64,000 nucleotides of DNA. It comes from Babylonia areolata. Taxonomy: Eukaryota; Mollusca; Gastropoda; Neogastropoda; Buccinidae. The notes beneath the pieces were generated by a model, which worked only from the letters and a program-made list of their open reading frames with translations, had not been told where the DNA came from and did no database searches. The position numbers and the translations under genes are program-made. Positions 34,578 through 44,847 of the stretch are shown piece by piece (the stretch's first letter is position 1; each line of letters starts with the position of its first letter). Location: assembly GCF_041734735.1 (NCBI RefSeq), contig NC_134878.1, positions 40,422,329 to 40,486,328 of the forward strand. Reading direction: 5' to 3'.

Positions 34578-37203
34578 CTAGTTTCCATCTTGGAAACATT
34601 CAGATGAACTAAATGGACCTGAACCAACTTTAGGGGGCTTTTCTTTTCTGTAGCTCTCAGGGTTCAAAACAACTAGGCGTGAACACATTCTCTTATTATT
34701 ATCAACATCAAATATGTTTAATTCTTTGAACAGTGTTGGAGGGCACAGGATATTCCTATGAAGCAAACAAAAACTCACTCTAGCAAGACATCCATACCAA
34801 AAATTTTTAAAAAGGTAAAATTAATAGCCAGTAATGTTATGCCACACACCAACACATCAGTGACTATTTTATTCAGTCTTTTTTTTCTTTCTTTTTCTTT
34901 CTTCTTTTTTTTTTTTTTTAAAAGGGGCATTTTCCCAAAAAAATTTAAAATAAATTAAAACAATTTACAATCACCTGGTCACATACCATGGGAAAAATCA
35001 AACACACCCCCCCTTTTCCCCTGCATTCAAGAAAAGAAAACCCCAAAATACAATTTTAATAAAAGTAGGGTCATTTACAGGTATCGCAAAATTCACATAC
35101 GTCTTTCCGGGGGGACGCCTTTGTTTTTCATCTCCATGATTCAAACCCCTTTTTTAAAACGAACATTATTTATAAAAAAGAAAAGTGGCACATGGTCAAC
35201 TACAAAAGCAACTGGATTTTGGGGTCCGGCGGGAAACGGGGGCAAGCTCTGTTGGGTGGGAGGGGGGGGCAGGGGGGCCCCCCCCCCCCCCAACCCCCCC
35301 ACCTCCCCCCCCTGAAGAGAATCATAAAAATTTTTAAGGCTTTTGGAAGGCCCCAACAAGAGGGGCATCTTTTCACTGTTTCCGGCGAAATTTGGCCCAA
35401 ACAAGCAAACCAATGGGCCCCAGTTCATCTGTTTGACATGGTACAGAAAAATGACACCAAATTAAGAACAAAAAGGTGTTTGGGTAAAAACGAAATGTTT
35501 GTATTTCAATGATATAGCACACATAAACGAAATCACCACCACCACCAAAACAAGCTCTTTTTAAAACATTTTGAATGTGTGCATGCATTTTTTTCTTGTT
35601 TTCAATGCAATTCTGTTTTCATTTCAATTTTTGTGTAGAAAGGAGAGAGAGAGAGCGCACTGAAAGGTTTAATTCTTTTACTCCAGTGACATGGGGGTAC
35701 AAATCAAAAAAGGGTGAAACAAAAAACAAAATTGAATAGAAAAAAATAGAGAGAGAGAATCTGACAGGGGAGGGAGAGAGCAGAAAATGAGAAAAGAGAG
35801 AGAGAGAGCAGGGAAGAGAAACGAAAAAAAAAGAGGAGAGAGACAGAGAGAGAGAGAAGATGATTTTTTGTAATTGTATGTGGCATGTATGTGTAGCCAA
35901 TAAAACTTTGATTCTTTTTAATTAAACCCCTGTGTGTATGTGAGAAAGAGAGAAAATTGTGGGTGAGTGTGTGGTTTTTTTACTCACTCTGGTAAGATGT
36001 TTTGGAGGCTTCGGTGGGGGAGAGATGGGGAAGACTGTTTTTTTGGTGCATGCAAAATGTTCTTTTCAAATAAGTCTGTGTGAAATTTGGTGTGCCCCTG
36101 CTGACTGCGTGTGTGTGAGCCAACATATGGTAAAAGTTTTCAATTTAAACGTGTGGAGAGAAAAGACGGGTGTGTGGGCAGATTTTGTATGTGTGGGCAC
36201 GGGGACTGGACAATATGGGTAGTTTTTTTTTGCTTATGTGTACCTTTATAATTTTGCCAATCCAGGTCAAAAAAAGAAACGCTTTAACCATAAACTGCGC
36301 ATCATCACTGATATAATTTTTTAGAAAGTCTTTAGGGCAATGCAAAGTTGTTACAAAAATGCTACAAAATTATTTTTTACCAAAGTGCAAAAAAAGTCTT
36401 ACCTCCCAAAAAAACAATAAAAAAAACGGCCATAGGGGGTTCAGGGGTGTATCATGTGCATCTGCAGCCTAGATCTGGGGGTGGCATTATTTCTTTTTTC
36501 CCCGTGACATCAACAATTTTCCATGGTAGAATGCTTCTGGGGCGTCATCGCATTTTGACAACTGTAGGCTCACTTCAATTTACTGTTCGGAAACCTGTGA
36601 CTTTTTATTCAAAAGCTCCTCTTTTCGACATCTATGGTTCACAAAACCTTTATTCTGTGTTTGACAGTCTTAAGCAAATATTTCTGTCCAGGGAAAAAAT
36701 GTTCTTTTTTGGGTGAAATTTGAAATTCTAAAAACAAATTTCCATCCCCAATCCCTAGTGTGCATGAGATCACTTCAGTTCATTTCAATCAATTGTTTTG
36801 TTCGCCATTTTTCTCAAAAAGTTTAAAATAATAACCTTAATTTGTTTAAAGCGAAAGGGGCGGGTAAACAGCCCTTTTTTGGTGAACCACAGCAGCCAAA
36901 TAAGTACAAATCTGGCCCAAAAACACAGTATTTTTTTTTCACAATACTAGGATTGGCAGGGTTGTGGTGTGCGCGCCCATTATTTACCTTTTCCCTTGGG
37001 CTTTTTTAAGTCTTCATCAGACCCTTTTTTTTTAATTTTTCTAACGCACCCCCCCCTCCAATTGTGTTTACTTACAATGTAGGCCCCTTGCTAAGTAAAA
37101 AGAGTGCATTATAATTAAAGCATCATTATTAAAGCAAAGAACGCAAAAAAGATAAATTGTTTCTTAAAAAGATGTCTGCCCTAAAAGCTTTAACAAAAAT
37201 AAA
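34578..37203. other. Low-quality or low-complexity sequence left of the scaffold gap
   Basis: From about 34.9 kb to the gap, homopolymers of A, C, G and T are unusually frequent and short words look padded. A GC-rich block at about 35260-35310 has runs of G followed by runs of C. GA-rich sequence lies at about 35640-35860. The left terminal repeat of the DIRS-type element is embedded near 35.35-35.45 kb. No gene can be trusted here. Confidence 0.6.
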
Positions 37204-37303
37204 NNNNNNNNNNNNNNNNNNNNNNNNNNNNNNNNNNNNNNNNNNNNNNNNNNNNNNNNNNNNNNNNNNNNNNNNNNNNNNNNNNNNNNNNNNNNNNNNN
37301 NNN
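37204..37303. other. Assembly gap, 100 N
   Basis: Exactly 100 undetermined bases, the usual placeholder for a gap of unknown length. Confidence 0.99.
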
Positions 37304-37559
37304 TTTTGTCAGCCACAGGGCAGAGACAAACAGGGAGGTGGCCTCATATTTGGCCGACACCTCCCAGGGGCTCCAGGGTTGTATGCCATTGAAGAGACCG
37401 GCCACCAGGGCCCCTCCATATACCACGCCGCCTAAGTCAAAGCGGCGTGTGCAGAATCAGCGGCAGAGGAATAAACCACCTTATGTCCGTCCAAGCCGAC
37501 CGGCCATGCCCAAGGCCAGAAGGCAGCACCCCCAATGACTGGGCCCCGATTCAGCACTG

Positions 37560-39270
37560 CCAGTCGTTCAGCCCCTCCAAGTAGGAAACTTGTCCCGGCA
37601 TGCACATCAGTGGCGTGCTGTGGGACTCAACGACAGGATTGTATCGGTGCTAGAGTCGGGGTACATGCTGCCTTGGGCGGAGGACCGCCCCCCTCTAAGA
37701 TACACTCCTCCTCCTTATGTGCCCAGCTCGACGGAGCAGGAGAGCGTCTTAGAGAAAGAGATATCGCACCAACTCCTCATAGGGGCGATATCTCAACTCT
37801 CGGACCCGGGCCCCGGTTTTTACGGCTGGTTGTTCGTGATTCCAAAGGTCTCGGGAGGGTGGAGACCAGTTTTGGACTTGTCCCCCCACAACAAATTCCT
37901 CCCCAAAATCAAATTCAAGATGGACACACAGGCACAGATTCGGGAGACCATCCAACAAGGTGATTGGGCTACCTCTATCGATCTGAAAGATGCTTATTTT
38001 CATATCCTCATCCATTCAGCATCCCGTCAGTACCTGAGGTTCGTGTGGAGGGACAAGGTGTTCCAGTTCCCGGCCCTCCCATTTGGTCTGTCCCTTGCCC
38101 CTTTCCTGTTCACCAAGGTAGTGCGAGAATTGGTGTCCATCATCCGCTCGGAATCCATTCGTCTGTGTGTACCTGGACGACTGGCTTATCCTGGCCCAGT
38201 CGCAGGCCCTGTGCCAGAGTCATACAGCCAGACATCTAGACCTTTGCTCCCAGCTGGGCTTCCTCATGAACCAGGAGAAATTCGATCTGTCCCCAAGTCA
38301 GTCCTTCGACTTCTTAGGGATGAGATTCGACACGCGGTCCATGATAGTCTCTCTGACGCCAGATCGCTGGGACCGTCTGGCAGGCCTCCTCAGTCACTTA
38401 CGCCGTTCCTCCCAAGCAACAGCGCAGACACTTTCTTCCCTCCTGGGTATGATAGAGTCCATGGCACCTCTCATTCCCCTGGGCAGGGTTCTCAAGCGCC
38501 CTCTTCAGAGGGCACTGAGGTTACGCTGGTCCCAGAGCACTCAGCCATGGGATACCCAGATATGTCTGGGCGAGTGGTTCCTCGAGGTGACATCAGAGTG
38601 GTTAATCACCCCTCTTCGGACACAGGGGGTGCCCATAGCCCCACCTACTCTTCAGGTGGCACTCCACAGACGCCCCCTCCCTGGGCTGGGGAGCCCACAT
38701 GGACTCACTCCATGCAGCAGGGACTTGGTCCCCGGAGGAGCGCCTATGCCACATCAATGTTCTGGAACTGGAGGCAGTTCGCAGGGCTCTCCTGCACTTC
38801 ATGGGGGAGGCCACTGGCAAGACCATCTGCTTGTTCACAGACAAGACGACGGTCGCATGTTATGTGAACAAAGGGGGGGGAGCGCACTTGTCAGACCTCT
38901 CCCTGCGGACCGAGGCTCTCCTCCGTTGGTGCCACAGCAAGGGCATTGCACTTTCAGCGAGACACTTAGCAGGAAAAGCCAACATCTTGGCAGATGCTCT
39001 CAGCAGGTCCAAGAGTGTCATATGCACAGAGTGGACCCTGGACAAGGACACTCTTCAAGGGGTGTGGGAACAGTGGTTTCAGCCGATGGTGGACCTTTTT
39101 GCCACAAAGTTCAACAAGAGACTTCCCACTTATGTCTCTCTGGTCGCCGACCCAGAAGCGTGGGCAGTGGATGCTCTCTCTCTAGACTGGAGCAGTCTGA
39201 TTGCCTCCGCGTTTCCTCCCTTTCCAATTCTGTCCAAGGTGATACGGAAAGACAGATTGGAACGCCGCAG
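37560..39270 (+). pseudogene. DIRS-type RT and RNase H region (fossil)
   Basis: This part of the DIRS-type element holds the reverse transcriptase, recognisable from segments such as GGWRPVLDLSPHNKFLPK and LKDAYFHILIH, followed by an RNase H-like region with segments such as GKANILADALSRSK. The domain order matches the DIRS group. It is treated as a fossil part of a broken element. Confidence 0.8.
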
Positions 39271-39289
39271 CTGATCCTCATTGCGCCGA

Positions 39290-40563
39290 AATGGCCAGCC
39301 CAGCCCTGGTTTCTGGACCTTCAGTCCCTGACACATGTTCCACCCCTGGAACTCAAAACCAAATCTCATCTGCTGAGGCAGCCTCGCTCGGGCACTCCTC
39401 ATTCCAATCCTCAACGGCTCCACTTGCACGCATGGCTGCTGTGTGGTCGGAACTGTCAGCATCACCATTGAAGTCTTCGACACCTTGGTCGGCCTCTGTG
39501 TCGGCTGCGCTGACCCAGGGGTGTACCTCCTCTGACCTCCTCTCCATAGTCACCAGAGCAAGGAGGCAGGGAACGGAGACTTTGTATGACTTTCGCTGGA
39601 AGAAATGGTTGCGGTGGTGTACAGCTCAGGGCATTCCCCCTACTAACCCTACGAGCATGCAGCTGGCCAACTTTCTGGCTCACTGCTCCTCGGTTCTCAT
39701 CCTGTCTGCAAGTTCTGTGCGAGGGTACAGGTCTGCCATCTGTACCACAATCAAATGGCTAGGTGGTCCCACCTTTGAAGCGGATTTCTTCCTCAGAGAG
39801 GTGGCTAGGGGTGCCCCTCTGAAGGAAGCTAGAAACCCCAGAAGAGTACCCCTCTGGGACTTGTTCCTGGTGCTGGATTTCATTCGAAAACAGCCCTTCG
39901 AGTCATTGGGGACTATTCCTTTTGACTTGCTCACCCTCAAGACCACTTTCCTTCTGTTGCTGGCCACAGGCCGTCGTAGAAGCGAGATTCATGGTCTTAG
40001 TGGAATGCCACAAGATCTGGCCTTCCACAGAGATGGTTCCATCAGTGTTCATTTCCTTCTGGCTAAGAACCAAGACCCTGAGATTCCTTCCCCCTCTCTG
40101 AGGGTCAGACCTTTGATATTCTTGCCCAAGATGATGAGGATAGATATCTCTGCCCTGTTCGGTGTCTCAAATACTATTGGGATAGGTCTCGCCATAGGCG
40201 TTCTTCTCAGAGGCGTCTGCTCATCTCCCTCAATGTGAATTACAAGAAAGACATCGCTGCAGGCACCATTTCCCGCTGGGTTTCCCAAGTCATTTGTAGA
40301 GCCTACTCTCATGCACACAGGGATATCAGCTGTCTTCATCCCAGAGCACGCAAAGTGCGGGCCATAGCTACTTCGGCTGCTTTCCAGCACTCGGTGCCAC
40401 TGCAGCATGTCTTGGAGGCAGACTTTGGGCGGTCTGAGAATCCCTTCATCAGCTTCTACCTCAGGAATTTCCGTATGACCAGGGCTGACGGTTCCAAGGG
40501 GATTTCCTTTGTCGCGGCTAACACTGCCGTCTCAGTTACAAGGGCTCCCCATACGAACCAGTA
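39290..40563 (+). pseudogene. DIRS-type tyrosine recombinase region (fossil)
   Basis: The region contains segments typical of DIRS recombinases, including SSVRGYRSAICTTIKWLGG, LLATGRRRSEIHGL and RARKVRAIATSAAF, which correspond to the core-binding part and the conserved catalytic boxes. It lies downstream of the RT and RNase H part, as usual for the family. It belongs to the same broken element. Confidence 0.8.
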
Positions 40564-40630
40564 GGCATTGCCCTTCTCCATTTGCTTTAAATTCTGCATC
40601 TGTTTGACATGGTACAGTATATGACACCAA

Positions 40631-40944
40631 AAGGAGGAGTTTGTATTATACTCCATGTTTGGTGTTACATATACTTACCGTGTCAAACTCGAATGCCCGA
40701 CCGTCCGTCTCCGCCGTGGTTCTCATGGGGCATTTTCTTCGATGGCCATGGAATGATTCAGCGCTTATAGATTTTAGAGGCATTTGATTGGTTGAGAGTG
40801 GACCGGTCCAGGACTGCTCGTCTTTTCACTGTTAACCGCGAAATTTGGCCAAGCAGAGCAAACCGATAGGCCTAGTTTGCATCAGTTTGACATGGTAAGT
40901 ATATGTAACACCAAACATGGAGTATAATACAAACTCCTCCTTTC
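40631..40944. repeat. Near-perfect 58-bp inverted repeats at DIRS-type right end
   Basis: The arm at 40631-40688 is the reverse complement of the arm at 40887-40944 with one mismatch seen over about 58 bp. The shared sequence contains GTAAGTATATGTAACACC and GAGTATAATACAAACTCC. The arms are separated by about 200 bp and a shorter direct relative of the arm starts near 40605. Confidence 0.9.
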
Positions 40945-41190
40945 ATGTATCTTAGTCGAGTTTTGTGCATTGTCATTTGCATGAGCCTTGTAAGACTGCC
41001 CACTTATGTCATGGCCCCTTGGCAACGTTATTGAACCCTATAAAAAAGCAAATGACGATAGTGGTAGGGGAGTGAATGGGTAGTCACATGCACATTACTT
41101 TGAATGGATCTTGTTTTGAATTGATTTTTCAGCTTCTAGAAGAAATATGTGAAGAATAAAGATTTTTGAGTGTGTTAAATTTGTTCGCAG

Positions 41191-41285
41191 AACATGGAAG
41201 TGAAGAGGAACATTCGGCAGTTCAACGGGTTCACATTCACAAAAGGAGACAAAGAATATGAGAAACGTGTGACATCATTAAATAA
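41191..41285 (+). CDS. DEK: DEK-like chromatin protein, internal exon
   Basis: This 95-bp exon follows an acceptor ending TTTGTTCGCAG and precedes a donor GTAAGTAC. It encodes NMEVKRNIRQFNGF then TFTKGDKEYEKRVTSLN plus two bases of a split Lys codon that the next exon completes. The peptide matches the stretch of DEK just before the SAP box (human DEK has KKNVGQFSGFPFEKG at this point). DEK is a nuclear protein that binds DNA and histones and affects chromatin and splicing. The in-frame Met is internal and not proposed as the start. The end of a DIRS-type element lies 240 bp upstream, so earlier exons must be farther left or outside the window; none was recognised. Confidence 0.85.
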
Positions 41286-42766
41286 GTAAGTACTAGTTGT
41301 CTGCTCCCTTTGTTGCTGTATATACATTGGTTCAAGATTGCATTATTCCAGAAATCTCTTTTAAAATGTAAAATTTTTGCTCTGTTAGCAGAGCCATAAT
41401 TGGATGAGTGCAAATACTTCTGGACAATCACATTTTCAAGTGTCTGATATCTGGATTAGTGATTTGGCATGTGAGTACTTTGTGGTTTGCAGATATGGGT
41501 TGGTGAATTGTGATTTTAAGCATTTCACTTCTGACCGCGATTTTAACTGCAGCTCAGGAGTCATTGGATTATCAAGTTTGGCTGGCCACATGATAAATGA
41601 AACTTCATTTTACAAATAGTGGCTGGCATGCAAGATGTTTTCAGCAAATTTTTGTGCACTTTTGATGATTGAAGTTAAGTTTTGTTATGCAAAAAGCTTT
41701 TAAATGTGTCAACATGGCTGCCAGGACTACAGTGCAGAAGAGGTGGTTAGAATATTTGATTTGACACATGTTGGTGACATTAGCAACTGCAAAAAACATG
41801 GTAGAAAATGAAAATAATGTTGTTGATAAGCCAAAGTTATACTTTAAAAAAAATACTGATGAGGATTACAGGTACAGTGCACCATATCAAGCACATCAAG
41901 TTGAGGGCATGGTCGTGTTGGAAATGGGTGTAGAAAAATCCCAACATAGTATGTTTTTATTTTTCAAATACGAATGTTTATTTTGTAATTGTTGTTTCTT
42001 TCTCTTTTTTTTGAAAAGAAACCCAGTATTTTAGTTTGAAGAAGTTAAGTATTTCAGTAACAATGAAACCCGCAGTTGAAGGCTTCAAGCAGAAATAATG
42101 TAAGCAATGTGTTTCTTGTAATAATATAGTATTTCAAGGTGTGTGTGTATTGATGTATAGAACATGATATTGGAGGAAAACAGTATAATTTCAGTTGGTT
42201 ATTTTGTCCATCTCTGTATCTGTTATCTTGCTTGTATGTTGGTTTCAGTCTGAGGTTTTGACAAGCGTTTGGAGTTTTTTGTAGATTTGCTGAAAAGTTA
42301 AGAATCCGGATGAAATTGAAACGTTGATAAGACTGTCTTTGATGTTTAAAGAACAATTGAAAAAATTAAATAGGATGTGAGATTTCTCAGGACCTCAGTG
42401 GAAATATTCATATTCTGGTATACGACTTGTGCTTCAAGAAAAAAGTGTTTCCAACAACAGCAAAATATAACTTGGATCAGTTATTGCAGTTGACGTGCAT
42501 GAGTGTGTAGTTGTACTTTTTATTAAACAGAGAGAAATTATAATGAGGTACTTGAGGTACTTTTATTATGTTGTAATTTGTACTAAAACTTTCAGGAGGC
42601 AAGTTGATTTTGGGGGTTGTGTTTCATGTCAGCATGCTTTCAAGATGAAAACTTTTGAAAATGACTACTTTGCCAGTGCTCTGTTAGTACACACATTAAT
42701 TTGATGCTGGTACTAGGTTTGGAGATATGTGCAGTAACAAGGATACATGCAGCTCTCTGTTTACAG
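41286..42766 (+). other. Intron of the DEK-like gene
   Basis: The 1.48-kb intron runs from GTAAGTAC to CTCTGTTTACAG and keeps the frame open by splitting an AAG codon after its second base. It is AT-rich and holds no mobile element that I recognise. Confidence 0.8.
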
Positions 42767-42909
42767 GTTGACGCTAGCTGGTCTAAAGCATGTGTGTGAG
42801 GTGTTGGATATCGAGCGGGGAGGAACCAAGTCCGCAATTGTTGAACGCATTATGGACTTTCTCATGAAACCTTCAAGTTCTGGTCTTCGAGTTCCTCAGA
42901 AAAAGAAGA
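42767..42909 (+). CDS. DEK: DEK-like chromatin protein, SAP-domain exon
   Basis: The exon continues the frame of 41191-41285 and encodes LTLAGLKHVCEVLDIERGG, then TKSAIVERIMDFLMKP, then SSSGLRVPQKKK. This is the SAP box of DEK (human: MLKSICEVLDLERSG and NSELVKRILNFLMHP), a helix-extended-loop-helix DNA-binding motif, followed by the start of the basic linker. The donor is most likely GTGAGTAAG after an A at 42909, leaving one base of a split codon; GTAAGATG four bases further on is the alternative. The following intron contains the large nested LINE insertion. The acidic and C-terminal parts of DEK were not found in the window. Confidence 0.88.
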
Positions 42910-43227
42910 GTGAGTAAGATGTAACTATGTTTTGTATCTACGGCTGTTCTTCTTGATGTCTTTATCCATTGAAGGGTCCCTTTCTTTCAGACCTGCCAGC
43001 CCTTCCATTCTCAGTGTTTAGTTTTGCTTGGTTGCCCTGCATATCCGCTCTTACGCTTACTCTTGAACACCCTATTTACTAAAATACAAAAATAAGAGCC
43101 AGTTTATCAACTTAATGGAATTAAAAAAACATATATATATATGTTATTTAAAAAAAAAAAAAAAATTGAGTGTGTGTGATGTGTTTGACCCTTATTTTAA
43201 ACTGTTATTCATTTGAATATTCTATAA

Positions 43228-43310
43228 CCACCGAAAATGGAGTATGGCTGCCTACATGGCGGGGTAAAAACGGTCATACACGTAAAAGCCCACTCGTACG
43301 CATATGAGTA
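43228..43310 (+). mobile_element. SINE fragment (gastropod tRNA-SINE, middle part)
   Basis: The words GGAGTATGGCTGCCTACATG, GCGGGGTAAAAACGGTCATA and CACGTAAAAGCCCACTCG occur in the order I know from a very common gastropod SINE. The head and tail are missing. Family recognition is from memory. Confidence 0.65.
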
Positions 43311-43409
43311 GGTGGCGGCAGTTAGTACTTAATATTTTCACATTTTCACAGTTATATTATACTGTCCATGAGGGTACTGTAATGAAAACTCATATACTTT
43401 TAAAAACCA

Positions 43410-43423
43410 TATGATAATGGCAT
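43410..43423. repeat. Target duplication, 3' side of RTE
   Basis: TATGATAATGGCAT here is repeated without mismatch at 53688-53701, bounding the RTE insertion. Confidence 0.9.
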
Positions 43424-43522
43424 GGTGGTGTGTCCATCGAGATCGATGATGACCATCGTTGTCATCCAGATGGGGGATGGGGGGAGGGTGGTGGTGGGGT
43501 GGGGGGAAGGATGCTCATGAAT

Positions 43523-44039
43523 CTATCTGTGAGTGCGCAGATGGCTGAATAGTCCAATCTGCGCACGAAATGTTCGCTGACAGTTGGGGCAGACAAAGAC
43601 AGGCATATCATTGTCAGGGAGCTTGTTTGCCCGTGACTTTCTGGCCTGCCTCTTCTGAACAGCTGCAGCAGTCCTGTTGGCCTCGCACAACTTGGCGCCT
43701 TTGTGCGCAGCAGCGCACCATTTGTTACGGTCCACTGCAGATTCCTCCCAGGAGTCAGGGTTGATATCAAACGCTTTCAGAGAGACTTTCAGAGTATCTC
43801 TGAAGCGCTTCTTCTGACCTCCGTGTGATCTCTTCCCTTGTTGCAGCTCGCCATAGAAGAGCCTTTTGGGCAGCCGATGGTCTGGCATGCGCGCCACGTG
43901 TCCAGCCCAGCGAAGCTGGGACTGCATCAGGATGGTGAAGATGCTGGGAAGGGTGGCTTTTGCGAGCACCTCTGTGTCTGGGGTCCTGTCTTGCCACTTG
44001 ATGTTCAGTAGCTTCCTGAGGCATGTTGTGTGGAAGTGG
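43523..44039 (-). pseudogene. RTE C-terminal region with C2H2 zinc finger (3' of nested insertion)
   Basis: The translation continues the RT thumb across the nested insertion: AKKLNHFHTTCLRKLLNIKW, then LRWAGHVARMPDHRLPKRLF and GELQQGKRSHGGQKKRFRDT, ending with CPNC, twelve residues, HLRTH and R before the stop. This is a canonical C-x2-C-x12-H-x3-H zinc finger at the extreme C-terminus, preceded by a basic stretch (QKRQARKSRANK). It likely helps bind nucleic acid during insertion; this is inference. The reading frame is open from the insertion point to the stop, so the nested insertion is the main break here. Confidence 0.85.
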
Positions 44040-44053
44040 TTCAGCTTCTTGGC
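44040..44053. repeat. Target duplication of nested I-type LINE, 5' side
   Basis: TTCAGCTTCTTGGC is found here and again at 50053-50066. The first three bases may instead belong to the ATTTC tail, so the duplication is 11-14 bp. Confidence 0.9.
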
Positions 44054-44823
44054 CCTCCCGAAACCTGGAGGGGGTCAGGCTGGTGTTCTCCTGACCCACT
44101 CCCGGGAGGGTCACTACCTTGTCGTGGTCGGGAGGCTTAGTGGCCAGTGATCGAGCGAGCTATGTCGGCGGGGGCATCAGTGCTTCTTGGGGTTTGGTGC
44201 TCTGGTCCCAGGTCTTAATTGACAGCCTACATAGCCATCGTAGCTGTTAGGGCTGAATAAGTGGTGGTTTTGTACTGATGCCCCTGATAGGGCTTCCCAT
44301 GCCGAACAGGTCGTGAGTGAGGCCCAAACTAAACGTGACCCACTGTCCCTTTCGCTATTCTTTGTTCTTCTTTTTACCGCCTCTTTTCTGTCCTCAGCTC
44401 CCCATCAAGCCTTCTTTTCCACATTCTTTTTTCTCTGCGGCCTCCTTTAGGCCCGCCGTGTTTGCCGTGCGGCGCGACCTGTGATGGAGGGGAATGAGAT
44501 CCTGGGGATTGAGAGAGCACGCTGCTCTCAACACATCCCTTTGGCTCGGACCTCTCCTAAGACAGGCGGCACACATTGGCCCGTGTGTGTCAATCGGCTA
44601 CCCCTTCGTGGGGCTGGGTCAAGACTGGCAGTTTAGTGGCTGACGAAGGTAACCCCCGTAGTGCTCGGCTCTCTGTCCCCGGGAGCTGGGCATGATCGGG
44701 GGGGAGCACGTTGGAGCTGGGCTGCTGGTTGTATATCCCTCCCGAAACCTGGAAGGGGTCAAGCTGGTGTTCCCTTGACCCTGGCCCCTAAGTTGGACCC
44801 CATGGTGGGTGGGTAAGGGAGGG
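44054..44823 (+). promoter_or_regulatory. 5' UTR of I-type LINE with repeated hairpins (likely internal promoter region)
   Basis: A block starting CCCTCCCGAAACCTGG is present at the very 5' end (44054-44095) and again at 44737-44785, about 685 bp apart, just before ORF1. Each copy contains a hairpin of type GGTCAGG...CCTGACC (first) or GGTCAAG...CTTGACC (second) with the same loop start CTGGTGTTC. LINE 5' ends normally hold the internal promoter, so this region is the likely site, but no promoter element was identified. Confidence 0.6.
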
Positions 44824-44847
44824 ATGAATTCACATTTTTCTTTCAAC

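Larger units (their letters stand above)
35345..40955 (+). mobile_element. DIRS-type tyrosine-recombinase retroelement (fossil, broken)
   Basis: The element carries a reverse transcriptase with RNase H followed by a tyrosine recombinase, and lacks an integrase of the LTR type, which defines the DIRS group. Related terminal sequence is found at about 35.35-35.45 kb and again at 40.82-40.95 kb, and inverted copies of the same end lie at 40.63-40.69 and 40.89-40.94 kb, as expected for the split and inverted repeats of DIRS elements. The copy is broken, with a few interruptions in the coding part, and an assembly gap lies inside it; the region for any gag-like protein falls in the poor sequence and gap. 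The near-identity of the end repeats suggests moderate to young age. The right end is about 240 bp upstream of a DEK exon. Confidence 0.75.

Noticed and set aside
36041-36110. Second copy of the SINE found at 31541-31733
   Set aside because: Only TCTGTGTGAAATT is clearly shared, in poor-quality sequence next to the gap.
44054-44090. Hammerhead ribozyme at the 5' end of the I-type LINE, suggested by CGAAAC and a following GGTC
   Set aside because: A GAAAC...GTC pair is present, but I found no matching CTGANGA box in the right place, so the core is incomplete.
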